Shown here: one piece after another, positions 23,642 through 37,242 of the stretch
Position numbering within the stretch: position 1 is the stretch's first letter
Layout of the letters: the number at the start of each line of letters is the position of its first letter
From: Chrysomallon squamiferum
Lineage: Eukaryota; Mollusca; Gastropoda; Neomphalida; Peltospiridae
Assembly: GCA_012295275.1 (NCBI GenBank)
Contig: CM022671.1
Coordinates: 36,402,683 to 36,466,682, forward strand
Length of the DNA stretch: 64,000 nucleotides
Direction of reading: 5' to 3'
Notes under the pieces: generated by a model
The model's database searches: none
What the model was told of the DNA's origin: nothing
What the model saw: only the letters and a program-made list of their open reading frames with translations
Program-made: the position numbers and the translations under genes

Positions 23642-23792
23642 GGGTTCGTGGTCTGATGGTCTAGATCAGAGAGGAAAGGCAAAGACTGGGGTGGATGTTA
23701 CAGTCTCTGGTCCCCTTTTCCAACAGCGTCCCTACCCCAGTCCTGGGGACGTGTTACGTGCAAACAGAGAAATGTCAGAAAAAAAGACATAA
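23642..23792 (+). pseudogene. PQBP1: Duplicate of PQBP1 exon 7
   Basis: The same 151 bases as the functional exon 7 (5611-5761), with only silent-looking changes, an intact acceptor and an intact stop. Upstream exons 1-5 were not duplicated, so there is no complete second gene. It could be used only by exon skipping from the true gene 18 kb away. The poly-A signal near 24467 is retained. Confidence 0.8.
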
Positions 23793-24903
23793 TTAAAAAA
23801 AACAAAAAACTTTTTGCTTGAGAAAAGAAAGAGTATGCTGAGTTGGGTTGTTTCTTAACTATATTTTACAGGTTTACTCTGAGTTGATTGTTATTTTAAT
23901 TCATTTACTTTTACGTTTGTCAGATATTTTTCACAAGATTATTTACTAATTTACCTCCGCCTTTAAATAACACTGTTAACAACATACTTTAATATCTCAG
24001 CAGAAAAAGATGAAACTTGTTATTGTCATTCTGTTGGCTGCTATTAACTGATAAATGGTGTACAGTCTTTCATTTACAGAATATGTAGTGGCACTGTTGT
24101 TTCCAGAGTCGGGGCTTACCTCCCCTTGTCATCCCTTAGTTCCTGCTCAGTTTGATTTATCATCTAGTACAGTTACCAAAACCGTCATCATATTATTGCA
24201 CATTCTTCAGTTACTGAAACATGACTAAGTTTGATACAGTATTTTTCAGCACTGTTAATTTATGGTGGCTGTTACAGTTGTGTATGTTGGTATTTCATTC
24301 TGTAGACACGGTGCACAAGGCACGTTATTTCGAGATGTTTCTGTCCTCTCAGAGCAAAGTCACTTGAGCATCACTGATCTGCTGGAGATGGCATGTTCTG
24401 TCTGTGTTTCAACAAAACCATTTGTTTTATTTTTCACGAATTATTATTATTATTATTTTATATGTAAATAAAACTCGTATGAATCAACATCTCAGATATG
24501 TAAAATATTTTCCCATTTGTTGTTGTTCTTGCATAATTAATGTATTCCTCATTTATAATAAAAGTTGACAGCTATATCAGATTAATAAAAAGGAAAAGAA
24601 GAAGATAATTCTTTCAATGTACTTTAAAGAATGTTCTTATTGTATTAGTTAATATAATACTAAAATCACTATGTATAATTTAATATTAAAAACAAAAATA
24701 AAAGAAAATGTAAATCAATGTATTAGTAGGACTATTCAGTTAGCAGAATGAGAAAAGAATAATGTAAGAAATGATATTCATGTTAATGAAAGTAAGAAAT
24801 GATACATTATAAACTATAATTTGATGTCAATCTGTCATTGTTATTAAAAATCTGCTCACAGGAAGAGATAAAATATTCATAGGGTACATTATTTGTTCAT
24901 ATA
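23793..24903 (+). other. Duplicate of PQBP1 3' flank
   Basis: Copy of 5762-6880; no gene seen. It retains the AATAAA near 24467. Confidence 0.6.
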
Positions 24904-24905
24904 TA

Positions 24906-25632
24906 CAGTGGTACTTGACTTACAAATTTAATTCTTTCCGTGACTGAGCTACTATCTGAGTTTGCTCGTAAATCAAATCAATTTTCGCAACTAAAATTAA
25001 TTGAAATAACATTAATCCGCTCCAACCTCCCGAAAACCACCCCATTTATTATTTATTTTTATTATTTATTTTTATTATTAACGTGTTTTAAATAAGAAAA
25101 ATGTATTTAGAAATGACAAATACTGCATGAAAACGAACAAAAGAAATATATTCGTTTTGTATGTATCTTGGAGATCAGACAAATTATTGTAACTCCTTCA
25201 GCTTCAGTATGGTACATACCATAAAAATACTACGCTCGTACTGACCAGCCAAGTTAACTACATGCAGTCCTCGCTCATGTTTATCTATGAATTCAAACTT
25301 TAGTTCAATGGACATCATCCACTTCTTCTCAGCACTGTTCTTTGCACTCACTTTCTTAGGATCCATGGAAATTCATCAAATTACTGCATAAAACGCGAGC
25401 ACAACACAACACTGATGCTTTTGCGGCGAAGTAACCACATGAAGTAAACGAGGGAGACGCGGGATGCTGGTCGGATGTTGTGTTGTTCGTTGAGCCAACT
25501 AGCTGCGGCATATCTTAGGCTCGCTTGTAACTCGGAATTTGGCTCGCAACCCAAAGCAAAGAATCGACTGGGCTACTGCTCGTAACTCGATAAACTCGTA
25601 AGTTGGGACACTCGTAAGTGGATGTACCACTG
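24906..25632. mobile_element. pogo/Tigger-type transposon remnant, copy B
   Basis: Same ends, same TA flanks (24904-24905 and 25633-25634) and same transposase stub as 6882-7602. It sits at the same place in the duplicated block, so it was inserted before the duplication. The poly-T run inside copy A (about 7021-7039) is replaced here by an ATTTTTATT-type stretch. Confidence 0.75.
25184..25366 (-). pseudogene. Tigger/CENP-B-like transposase N-terminal fragment, copy B
   Basis: Same 60-residue stub as 7154-7336, with a few substitutions; the frame is still open. A non-functional element relic. Confidence 0.7.
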
Positions 25633-25867
25633 TATGTGTGTGTGTGTGTTTATAATTTCATTTATTAGAAAAAACCCGACAACAACATGGTTATGTGTAA
25701 GATGAATTCCACTACATTTGACTAAAAACTGTATAAAGATTAGATAAGAACATGTTTAACAGTGCGGAAACATCAACTACGACAACTACCAATGACTGAA
25801 CTTTTTATTTCTGTGAAAAAGTCGACAGTTTTCTTTTATTTCACTTTTTTAATTATGGTGTTATTTT

Positions 25868-26857
25868 CTACTGTTTGGGAGGCCAGCGAGAGAATGGGTA
25901 GTCTGAAATTAAAATATTCAAATAATATACATTAAACAAAATAGTGAATACTTTTGGATATACTAAAAACAGTTTAACACATTTTGATATATTAACAAAT
26001 GTAGCTCATTCAGAAATAATATAACTGTTTTGTTAATACAGAAATGCAAAAAATCGTTGGCGACTTTTTCAGACATGACGTAATGACGTCACTAACAAAC
26101 CGAAGTGCTTCCTTAGAAACCAGTGATGTGTCTGATCACGTCTTTTCTCTCGTAAATTTGACAACTGATTCATGCGATGTTGTTATTTACTATCCCTTGT
26201 TGTTATTTAATCAAACAATAACACTTCATATTACTTTTACTCGTTGAATACGAAAATATGTATCTAAATTTTCTGTTGAGAATTGTATAATAAATGTTGA
26301 TACCTAAATCTCTTTCACTTTATCTTTCTGTCATTGTTTCAAAAAGAGTGTCTGTGATTTAATGTTTTTCTGAGAGTTTGTGACACAAACTTTTACACTT
26401 ACCCGGTACCAGACACTTGCATGTGTTCGTATCGCTGTCGCAGTAGCCAAGTATTGCATTGTATTTATTTTTGCACTGAGATGAACAGAAGCTAGCATCA
26501 TCCTGATCACCGCACGGAGGGCCATCCTTGAGTGTCGTGTCCCCAGCTGAATATTACAAGACAAGTTTTTATTGTATAAACTAATCGTTGCTGCGGTCAT
26601 TTTAGTTCAAACGTGAAATATCAATTTATCCGCTTCTAGTAGAAATAAACGACAATGTCGTGTAAAATGGAACATTAACATTTATTTTTGATTTCTTTCT
26701 TTGCTGCAAACACAGAGAATCATACGTTTCTTTTATAACAAGCTTGCTCACCTATATTTCAGGGTTTATAAAGTAAACCGGTGCTATCTCAATCAACTGA
26801 GATTAAACTAAGAAAACCCTCAACCTAAAACCCATCTACCAAAAAAAGAAAACCGCC

Positions 26858-26923
<66 letters not shown>

Positions 26924-27156
26924 TATCCTCGGCCTCTTACCAGCTTTGCGCGAGTCTGTATACATGCAAATCAAACTTGGAACATGCTCAAGAAATCAAT
27001 TCGAGATATTAAAATCTTAATGTAATATAAACTTTTAATATTAAGCTTGATAAATTTCGTTTCGAATTATTGGTACGTACATATTTTACAACTACTGCGA
27101 TACTTACACTGAACAAAGTAGAAAACCAGGAACGTTAGGAGAAGTTTACCAGTCAT
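25868..27156 (-). CDS. CSαβ defensin-like secreted peptide 4 (three exons, longer tail)
   Basis: Exons (minus strand): 27156-27108, 26546-26403, 25902-25868; phase 1 introns, 75 residues. The mature exon is close to gene 1, with the same spacing C-x8-C-x3-C-x9-C-x6-C-x-C and Gly-Tyr-Cys at the γ-core; several charge-changing substitutions are visible. The signal-peptide exon is closer to gene 3. In exon 3 the stop used by gene 1 is changed to a sense codon (TGG), so the reading frame runs five residues further to a TAG. The TATA box is at 27236-27243. Predicted secreted; function inferred from the fold. Confidence 0.8.
26084..26091. promoter_or_regulatory. CRE (TGACGTCA) in intron 2 of defensin-like gene 4
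   Basis: Same block as in gene 1. The flanking half-site is slightly altered but the palindrome is intact. Confidence 0.4.
26858..26924. repeat. (TAA)n microsatellite in intron 1 of defensin-like gene 4
   Basis: Uninterrupted trinucleotide run, at the matching position to 8815-8867. Confidence 0.95.
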
Positions 27157-27235
27157 CTTGACGCAGTGAAACCAATAGTGATGCGACTGGAGAATGTAGT
27201 AAGCAGAAGAGATAAAAACAGACAGAATAGACGAG

Positions 27236-27243
27236 TTTTTATA
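27236..27243 (-). promoter_or_regulatory. TATA box of defensin-like gene 4
   Basis: TATAAAAA in the shared promoter block, about 80 bases before the start codon. Confidence 0.75.
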
Positions 27244-28603
27244 CTTTTAGATCTTCTACCAGCTGTTACTTGTGTGATTAGTAAATCTACAGTTTGTTTT
27301 AAAACTGTCATTGTGTTTAGGAAACTGCTGAGAGATAAATGAAAAAGATTTTATAGATAGACCTTTACTTATTTATTAAACAAATTTCCTATTCAAATTT
27401 TAATGAAAATAATAAATAAATTTTAAAATGTACAGAAAGAAATATGCTTTTTTGTGAGTGTTAATTTTTTTATGTGAAATCCAAATAAAAACAAAAATGT
27501 TATAGATGGAATATTAATTATTTACTAAATAAACCTGCTATTTAAATTAAAAACAAACAAACAAAAAACACATAAATTTTAAAAGGTAAATAAAGAAATA
27601 TGCTGTCTTTGTCAGTGTTAATTCTTTATGTGAAATCCAAAGAAATAAAAAACAGTATTGTAGATGGAATATTAATTATTTACTAAATAAACCTCCCGTT
27701 TAAATAAATAATGTTTTGAATTTCCTGATGATAAAAATTATGTATATATATAAAATATTGACCTCAGGTAGACTAAAAGAAATACATTAAAAGAAGTATA
27801 CCAAAGACTGTGTTCACTAAATGAGGTATATCAAAGACTGTGGTACATTAAAAAAAGTATATCAAAGACCGTGGTATATTAAAAGAGATATATATAAAAA
27901 AAACTGTAGTATATAAAAAAATGTGGTTTATTAATAGAAGTATTACAAAAAATGTAGTATATTAAAAGAAGTATAACAAAAACTGTGGTACTGTGTCAGA
28001 TATATAAATGACATATAAACATTAATATACATTAGTTCTACAGTTTGTATTACCTAAAACAATTAAAGTTATTTATTTATTTATTTATTTTCAACTACTG
28101 TGTAAGATATATAAATGTGAGTGGGAGACCGGCAAGTCGTGTTTCCTGAAAGACTCGGCAGACGTGAGAACAACACATAAAACGTAATCGTTATCATTCT
28201 AGTTGTACGTTTATGAAATTTTTTTCTTTATCAAGCATAACCCACGAATTAATTAAAATAGTTCTAGTAGCGTCCATTTGTTTCTATTCATTTTACATAA
28301 AAAATATTTTTGAAAACAGTTACCGAAAATTATGTAATAATTTATTTCATTTCTTGCATATTGTCTTTCGTTCGACGTCCTGCCTATAATGTAATTAACA
28401 TTCATTCAGTAATAAGTCAAATTAATAAGCAAATAAAAAGAACACCTATATTACGTTTTCGGGATTTTGTTTTTCTCATAAATAAATAATATTCTGTCCG
28501 TAAAATGTCTGTTTTTTTTCTCAAAAAAGATTCCTAAACACACTGACAGTTTTACAGCAAACAATAATTTTACAAAAGTAACAGCTGCTAGAAGATCTAA
28601 AAG

Positions 28604-28665
28604 TATAAAAACTCGTCAGCTCTGTCTGTTTTTATCTCTTCTGCTTACTACATTCTCCGCTGTTA
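28604..28665 (+). pseudogene. Orphan defensin-like promoter, copy B
   Basis: TATAAAAA at 28604-28611 and the conserved 5' UTR-like sequence, then divergence before any start codon; same structure as 17641-17720. Confidence 0.65.
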
Positions 28666-28864
28666 CTTTTTGGGTGTTTGTGTGACAAAACTTGCTCAGT
28701 AGATGGAAATCACGACAGTTTTTTTTTTTAGTTTGAAAGCACTGTGTAAAACAGGGTGTGTGTGTGTTTTAAAATAATTGTACATGCGTCCATGTGGGTT
28801 TGAAAGTGTGTGAAAGAAACAAGTTAAAAGTGAATATTAATGTTGTATTTTCCTTGACATGCAG

Positions 28865-29140
28865 TGATCAGTTTCACTGTCGGAGTTGGATTTAATGCGC
28901 TTGCCGCCCATAGGCTAAAGAAATTTTACCTCCCCCTCGTCAACACTCCTCACCCTTCCCACTTAGTTTATATAACATGAATGGTTATAACTTATGATCT
29001 AGTTGAAAGCAAAAACATGGTTTTACATTTACATAATGATTTATTTATAAATCAAATGTGGAATTACGAATTTATGTAAACTGCCGCCCTAGGCTCTAGC
29101 CTAGAAAGCCTGTCTGGGAAAACCGGCCCTGATCACTGTA
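28865..29140. mobile_element. Possible hAT-like remnant, copy B
   Basis: Duplicate of 17915-18185 with the same CAGGGCCGG-type right end on the minus strand. Confidence 0.4.
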
Positions 29141-31673
29141 ATTACGATGGTAAATTAATATTTAGTTTTTCAACTAATATGTGTCGTAGAACGATTAGTT
29201 CGTACAAATTACCTTTCTCGTAATATACTCTTGGCGAGACGATAATCTTCGATGGCCCTGCGTGCCAAGGGAATTCACATTCTCTAGGGCTCAGGGCTTT
29301 TTTATGGAGAGGTGCTAAGGACTCTTATATCGCTTTTGTAACTGTTTAGTTAAAATGAAAAGTCTTTGAAAAAGTTACTGAGAATGTAATATATTCACGT
29401 TTCTTTGGTTCCTGAGGGGGGAGGGAGGGAGTGAGTGAGGGAGGGGGCGATGCAACAATTTACTTTTATAACTTGTACCATTTATTACTTGTATAATTAG
29501 TAAAACTACAGTTTGTTATAAAACTGTCATTGTGTTTAGGAAACTGCTGAAAAAACATTTTACACTCAGTGTTACCTATTTAGAAGAAAAAAAAACTCAG
29601 TGGAAATATTATATATATATTTAAATGTATTTTAAAATATGTAGTACGCGGAATGTAATGCAGTAGATTATCATAAACTTAACAATAAAAAAATATTGGT
29701 GTGTTTTACACATATTTATCTATTTTAGCTAGTTTACATACTGGAAACATGATAGATGTTATCAATACTAGGACTGTGCAGGATTTTAATGAAGTAAACG
29801 AAACAGTTTATATACAACATTAAAAGTGACTAACTGAGAAATGAAAAACAAATAATGGAACTAACTAATACATACGTCAGGTTAAGAAATGAGTAAAGTG
29901 ACTAATAGTTGTGTAGCTGAGGGTAAGAAAAAAGTGACTAACATACGACATGTTAATGTCACAGAAATAACATCGATACAGTTTATATGTCGTTAGTTAA
30001 GATATTTAATGTAGTGGAAACATGGATTCAGTGGATATTGGTTAAATGATATTTATTCAGTTTTTGATATTTAATAATAGGGGTATAATTTGCCTCATGG
30101 ATATATTATATGTTATTGAAATACCACGGATACAATTCGTGTTAAATGACATGGATACATTTTATGCTAATTAAATAACCCAGATACAGTTTGTTAGATC
30201 AGTGATATAAATGCAGTTTATGTCAGTTAAATAACATAGAGCTGTTTACGTTTGTTAAATAACATGGATAGAGTTTATGTCAGTTATTCAGCAAAATTAT
30301 CTGGTGCCGGCGATGTGTTTGTGACTGATATATTCTGCATGGAAGAGAGTGGCAAGTCAGTGTCTGTTCTTATTTTGACAGTGTATAATGTATAACTAAC
30401 CTGTGTTAGTGACAATTCTTATAGATACATTTTAAATTGTTTAATCTGGCTTTCGTGTGGATTCTTATATTTATTTATTTATTTATTTATTTATTTATTA
30501 TTTTTTTTTTGGGGTGGTTTTCCCTGTGATATTAACTCACACTGCAGCACTGAAATTGTAAATAAAACTATTCAAATATTTGTATTATAAATTGTTGTAT
30601 CGCTTATGATTATCTGGCTCGTAATTAAATAGTAGATATACCGTAACTCGTGCTTTAGCCTCAAGTGGAGAGATAGAACTGTTCCTTTATACACACTGAT
30701 GTCAATTTAGTTTTCAAATTCCTTGTCAGGTGGGTACAAAACGTGATTAACTGTCAAACTGAATCCTGGTAAAACACTCCACACGACACAGTTAATAACA
30801 GGGATGCGATTTATGTTAGTTAAACGGCATGGATACAGTTTATGTTCATTAAATAGCAAGGATACATTCAATGCTGGTTAAGTAACATCGATATAATTTA
30901 TGTTAGTAGTTAATGTGAATACAGTTTAGTCATATAATGTGTATACAGTTTATATTAGTTATATAATTTGTTAGTAAATAAGTGGATAGTTAAATAATGT
31001 GTATAGTTTGTTAGTTAAATAACATGGATACAGTATACGTATGTTAAATAAAAAGGAGACAGTTTATGTTAGTAAATACCGTGGATACAGTTTGTTAAAT
31101 AATATCAGTACAGTATATGTTAGTTAAATAACAAGCTAACAGTTGATGGTAGGTTAAACTCTTTGGACGATAGTTGGAAAAGTTTAATTTTTGAGAAGAT
31201 TATAAACATTCTTACCTCATACCATACCTTTTTAATTTTTTTTTTTTCAATTCAAGGTCATTTGTTTTGACTATTAATTTTTTTTTTAATACATAGTATA
31301 TTTATACATAGTATACTGTAGTTGTATATACAGACGATCTTACCAAATCTTATTTATACACATAAACACACACACACACACGTAAATACATACAAACGAA
31401 CTTACTCAAGTACACACATATATATTGGTTTAACGGACATTAATTTTTGTTTCTATATGATGTTAATCAAATGGAAACTTCGATACAACATTTGTCTGCA
31501 CGTATGCTCTCTCTCACGTACAAATAAAATTGTAATTGTCATTATATATTATTCTTAATGCTTTTGCTGTCACTCAGGAAACACACTGCGCATGTCCATC
31601 ATTGTCTACCACTAAGTCAAATTTAGATTTCTGAAAAACGTTTATCTTATAATAATAATAATAATAATAATAA

Positions 31674-31733
<60 letters not shown>

Positions 31734-33229
31734 AGCTATTTTGTTGGTTACAAATTTGATCGATAGGAACCAAATATTCACTAATTTTCTACCAAATATA
31801 TTTGACTGCTTTTCAAGAGATATTAAAAAAAGAAGAAAAAGAAAAGAAACATAAAATACAATAAAGACTACACAACACAGTATAAAATATATTTGTATGT
31901 GATATATATATATATGTATATATATACACAATAAAATGTGTAACACACAGAATATAATGATAACACACAGAATATAATGATCACAAACTTAACAATGAAT
32001 AAGGTTAGTGTATTTTACATAGTTCTCTGTTTTACATATTTCTCATACAGGCAACACAACAGCTGTTTTCCAGTGTTTGGACTATACCACAATTTAATAA
32101 ACTTAATAAATAACATAATTTATAAAACTGTGTTACAAGGAATAATACTGAAATAAGAAATAACTAAAATAACTAACATACGTATAGCACAGGGTAAAAA
32201 ATAAGTAAAGTGACTAACATATGGATAGCTGAGGATAAAAATACACTGAATAAAAACGAGTATTCGCACCAAGCTAGAGTTATCTGCCTTTCTACATTAT
32301 GAAACAAAGTCACGCACTAAGCACTCGTTTAACTAAGAAAACAGTTCTTCATGGCAGAGTGGGGCACATTTAACCGACGACTTTTACCAATAAATCTACA
32401 CAGACTGCACTTCCTGTCTTTGCAGTATTGTTTCCACATGTACACATTTCTCCCTGCCAGAGATCTCCCAAGTTGTCTTTGCTTCACAACAGGAACAAAT
32501 ATGCGGATAAAACACACTATTCACAGAAATGCTACTAGAATTGATTTACATCCTTTAAGATTAATAAAATAAATACTGTGGAATGAAAATACTTCCGGGG
32601 AATGGTACTATTCCTACAGCAAAACGAAACACAGAAAGTGGATTTTATCCAGTGAGAAGTTGAGAGTAAACTGTGAACACATTAATTGAATAACATGATT
32701 ATTCAAATACATCTTACAATATTCAACAGTTGACCTATATCACTTTTTACACTTCATTAATTTCACACACAGACAAACAAATCACAACTTAGTTTACAAG
32801 TAAAACCTTAAAAAGGTCTCTCTACAAATGTAACTTCACAATGTTTTCACTTTACAAAAATACAAATAATAAAAAAAAAAATTATAATAATAAAAAAATA
32901 TATGTATAATATAAAATAAAATAAAATAAAATATTTTTTAAATAAATAAAAATTACAATTTTCTCCCTTCACTAATGAAACTTTACAATAATCTGACTTT
33001 GAACAGGAAAGTTTACCAAATGCATATTAGTTTCCTCTAACCAAATATTAGAAACATTGCAGTTTGTTCACACTTAAATACTGACTACATGTTAAACAGA
33101 GAGCAAAATAAGACAATTTTAAATTCAAAATAAAAACACAGTGAATATATTTAAATAATCTTTTGTTTTGGTTAAATTCTGTTGCAGATTGTAATCACTA
33201 GATTACTTATCTTGAACACATGTATGTTG

Positions 33230-33276
<47 letters not shown>

Positions 33277-33863
33277 CATGATAATCATGATGATGATGAC
33301 AATGACAATACGAATAATGAAAACAAAGTTAGAAATATTTTTTAGAAATATATTTCTGAAAATAGGAGTAAACTATACAACGAATGCACAGAATGTTTAA
33401 CATCAAAACAAAATGTGTATGCACTCATTCAGAAAAGAAAGAAAGACGATACCATTGCACTTGATAAATGTAACTGCATGTTTTACATGTAAACAGAGGC
33501 TCTAGGTTTGGAATGAAATAAAACATTTTTCACTTGCTACTCATGTATTAATGGTTCTATTAAATGTGTTTGTTTTCTGAAAGAGGCTATCTGTTGCATC
33601 AAAGATTTGATTAAACCAGGCAGTAAGCAGGATTAACTGAGAGGTGTTCTTTCTTAACTGTGTCTTACAGCAACAGCAAATTACAAATCTTATAATAACA
33701 TTTATATAACATTTATATATTTATAACATTTATATATTTACTTTTACAGATGTTACAGTTGTTAGTAAAATTAATGGTAGCAGATAATAAAATAACAGTC
33801 TGGATACACAAACACAAAGTGAATAATGAGCTGTATTAGCTGAAATAATAAAACTTGTTTTAT
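29140..33863. other. AT-rich spacer of duplication copy B, no gene recognised
   Basis: Mirrors 18190-22885: degenerate tandem repeat at about 29945-31140, TAA/TAAA microsatellites at about 31651-31733 and 33230-33300, and an unrecognised open frame at 32329-32517 (minus). It forms the 3' flank of PXK. Confidence 0.6.
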
Positions 33864-33864
33864 T
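33859..33864 (-). terminator. AATAAA overlapping the PXK stop codon
   Basis: On the minus strand the TAA stop runs directly into ATAAAAC, so AATAAA shares its first base with the stop codon. Whether it is used as a poly-A signal is unknown; it would give an almost UTR-less transcript. Confidence 0.3.
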
Positions 33865-36442
33865 TATATTTTCGGAGCACTTTTGTCCACAGTGGTTGTC
33901 TTTTTCAGTGTTTGTTTGCTGAAACTTGAAATTGATCCAAGCAAAGCTCCTCGACTCTCCACTCCTACTGGAGGGCTGGTTGCATTAGGAGGGGGTGGAG
34001 GAGGTGGTACACATCCAGGTGGAGGGGGTGGTGCTGGAACTGCTGAAAGAGAAAAAGCGTTAACGTAATATGATACAGAAATACTGTAGTATGTTAAATA
34101 TCTGTACATCATCAAACCAAAGGTAAATAAAATAAATTAAAAAAAATTAATAATAAAAATATATACAAATAATTGTATAATTTTAATACACACAACAACA
34201 CTCATATATGCACATACCCCACAAACCAGTCATATATATGAGCACACGCATTTATGTATACATATGTGCATACACATGATACACACACACAGACATCGTG
34301 CATGTAAATACATTCACAAATACAAACTGTTTAGATTACATGAACACTGCATGCAGACCAGTTTAAGTAAATGTAATGAACTAAAACATGTCACTCAACA
34401 CCTGTGTTTTAATGGTAAACTAACAAAATCTAAAACATGTACACTCAACACCTGTGTTTTAATGGTAAAAAAATAGGCGGTATGGTTATGTTTTTAATAA
34501 CAATAACAATAATAATTCTTAAATAAGTTATTTATTATTTATTATCTTTACGAGCATTCTAATTATGCTTAAAATTGTGCATTAACTAAAAACAGCCTTT
34601 ATTAATTTAAACCTGAAGCAAAGAGAAGCAGAGTTACTATTCTGTATCTACACAGTCCGACACTGTTCAATGATGAATTAAAGCTACTGTTCTGTATCAA
34701 ATAACCATGGACTGACAGTGTGAAGTAATGAATTTCTGAACACAAACACAAATGACCTAACACTATACCATACCAGGTTTTATATAGTAAAACACGTTAC
34801 TACTGGCTATGATTATTATACACTGAACATATATTTGTATTGCAGATTCCTGGATTTGAAATGATTAAGAACTAAGAGGTGATTTGTTTGGGTTTTGACC
34901 AGTTGTGTTGGAAGAGACTGTTTACTGGAGAATCTAGAGACTGTTGTGATACAGAGACTAATCAGATGTAAGCTCTGTGGATCACCAGTACACACAAACA
35001 GTTATCAAGCTAGAATCACACTAGCATAAAGCAAATAATAAAATATTTTGAAATTAATAGATATGTTTGTCCATTCATTTTCAGTGTATTTATTTACAAA
35101 CATCTTTCACATTATATTATTCTGTAATTAACAAAGTCAGAAAAATTCAATGTAATGTTGTGATAAGCATATTAAAAATCAATAACCAATCTATTTATAG
35201 CTAAACTGAAGTTTCTGTTTCCTGCTCATAAAACTTATTTGTTCTCATCTAATCAGTGCTGATAAAGACTAGCAATTTTAAACTAGTTTTAAGCTAAATC
35301 TCTGAATCATAGAAAAATGTTTATTTATGAAGTATTTCTCTAAGAAAATTCTCAACAGCAATTATTCAAACCATTCACTGAAGATATTACATTTTGTTTA
35401 ATAGAGCAAAGTCCAGTAATATTTCTAGACAGGATATCATGTTGGTTCAGTGTGGCAGATATCAGTAATATTTCTAAACAGGATATCATGTTGGTTCAGT
35501 GTGGCAGATATCAGTAATATTTCTAAACAGGATATCATGTTGGTTCAGTGTGGCAGAGGTAAGTAATATTTCTAAACAGGATATCATGTTGGTTCAGTGT
35601 GGCAGATATCAGTAATATTTCTAAACAGGATATCATGTTGGTTCATTGCAGGAGAGATCAGCAATATTTCTAGACAGGATATCATGTTGGTTCATTGCAG
35701 GAGAGATCAGCAATATTTCTAGACAGGATATCATTCAATATGATTTGAAGACAGGATAAAGTTGGACAATGACAAAATGACAGGAAATCATGTTGAAGGA
35801 AGATTTCTAGAATAGCATTCAATATATCATTTGTAAATCTGAAGGAAGAGTGAATTGCTATCATTTGTGAAAATGTTGAGAAAAGAGAGAAAGCTGGTAA
35901 TTTAGGAAAATACTTGAAGAGTGAAGAAAACAATAATTATAAATTTAATAGAGTATATATATATTTTTTTGTTTTGTGAAAGGTATGGACTGTTAATCAC
36001 AAACCAGTTTTTCTATGATTCATAAGACAAGCATAAGTTTATATATTATTAAGTATAAAATTATTAAACATGCGCTCATAATGAAGGTATAAAGCCTATT
36101 ATCCAACACCTTTAGTCAATGCAGTATTAGAAAACATGCCCAAGTATACACCAACAACAGAGAAGAAGCAAGACAGAATCTAATTAGAGAAAAGTGTTTA
36201 CCTCAGTCACTATTCTCCTGAAGTTAAAAGAAATCACATGTCATTTTTAATTAGATCTATCAGTCTGTTTATATGTACACACAAATGACCAAAAAAAAAA
36301 AAAAAAACACAAAAAAATCAAACATATTCACCTGGATTTCAAAAAATGTTAAAAGACAATTCAAAATTTTATGATAAAAAGTCAACAAAATATGAATATC
36401 CTGTTGAAAATATAACAATATTTTTTTATAACAATGGTAATA

Positions 36443-36492
<50 letters not shown>

Positions 36493-37177
36493 CAATGTCA
36501 AAATAACCACAAGTCTAGATCACTTTCTACATTTCAAAAACGTCTCCATGGTAACATGTAAAATGTCTGTGTGAACATCTCTCTAAGTGCAAAACATACA
36601 ACACAAGATAAAATCATCTGCTGTCTCTTTCCTTTTAAATCTCGGTATATTTTCACTTTCCTCATTTTTATAAACAAAATTAAATAAAATACTGACTTAT
36701 AAGAGTTGCACTTCAATAGTTAAAATTATTTGAAAAATTTATTATAACCCCCTGTTCCATTAGAAAACCCCTCTAGCCAATCTCTTTATCTTGAAGAAAA
36801 CAAATGAAAAGTTCTGTTTTTCAGTCTATTATTCCAGCATGCAGTCAGAATGCAGAGACGTCAAATCTGAGAGAAGACAGATTTCTCTTGCAAAACTGAT
36901 TTAAAGACTTGTAAATTTCTTAAAGTTAACAAAATGCACAAATTAAACTGGAAATGAAGCGTTAGATGCAAGCACGATGTTAAACTGTTTATTTTTGAGA
37001 AACACTACCTGGTGTTGTAGTAGTTGATGTTGGGCTAGCTGTAGAGTCTAGTGATGTTGGTGATGTTGGTGATGATGGTGTTGTGGGAGAAACAGGTGAC
37101 ATTGGTTCAGCTACATCTCCATTTTCCATAGCTTTCTGTTAAAAACAACATGATTTTTCCAAATCTATCTTAATCTC

Positions 37178-37242
<65 letters not shown>

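Larger units (their letters stand above)
23097..27350. repeat. Segmental duplication, copy B, left part
   Basis: Counterpart of about 5053-9420: PQBP1 exon 6 fragment, intron 6, exon 7, 3' flank, pogo-like element and defensin-like gene 4. Upstream of gene 4 the match switches from the gene 1 flank to the (inverted) gene 3 flank. Confidence 0.85.
28030..34042. repeat. Segmental duplication, copy B, right part
   Basis: Counterpart of 17040-23095. Unlike copy A it continues past the PXK exon into genuine PXK intron 13, so this is the ancestral end of the block. Confidence 0.85.

Noticed and set aside
35404-35735. CRISPR-like regularly spaced repeats
   Set aside because: Units are contiguous tandem copies with no unique spacers, in a eukaryotic intron; this is a minisatellite.
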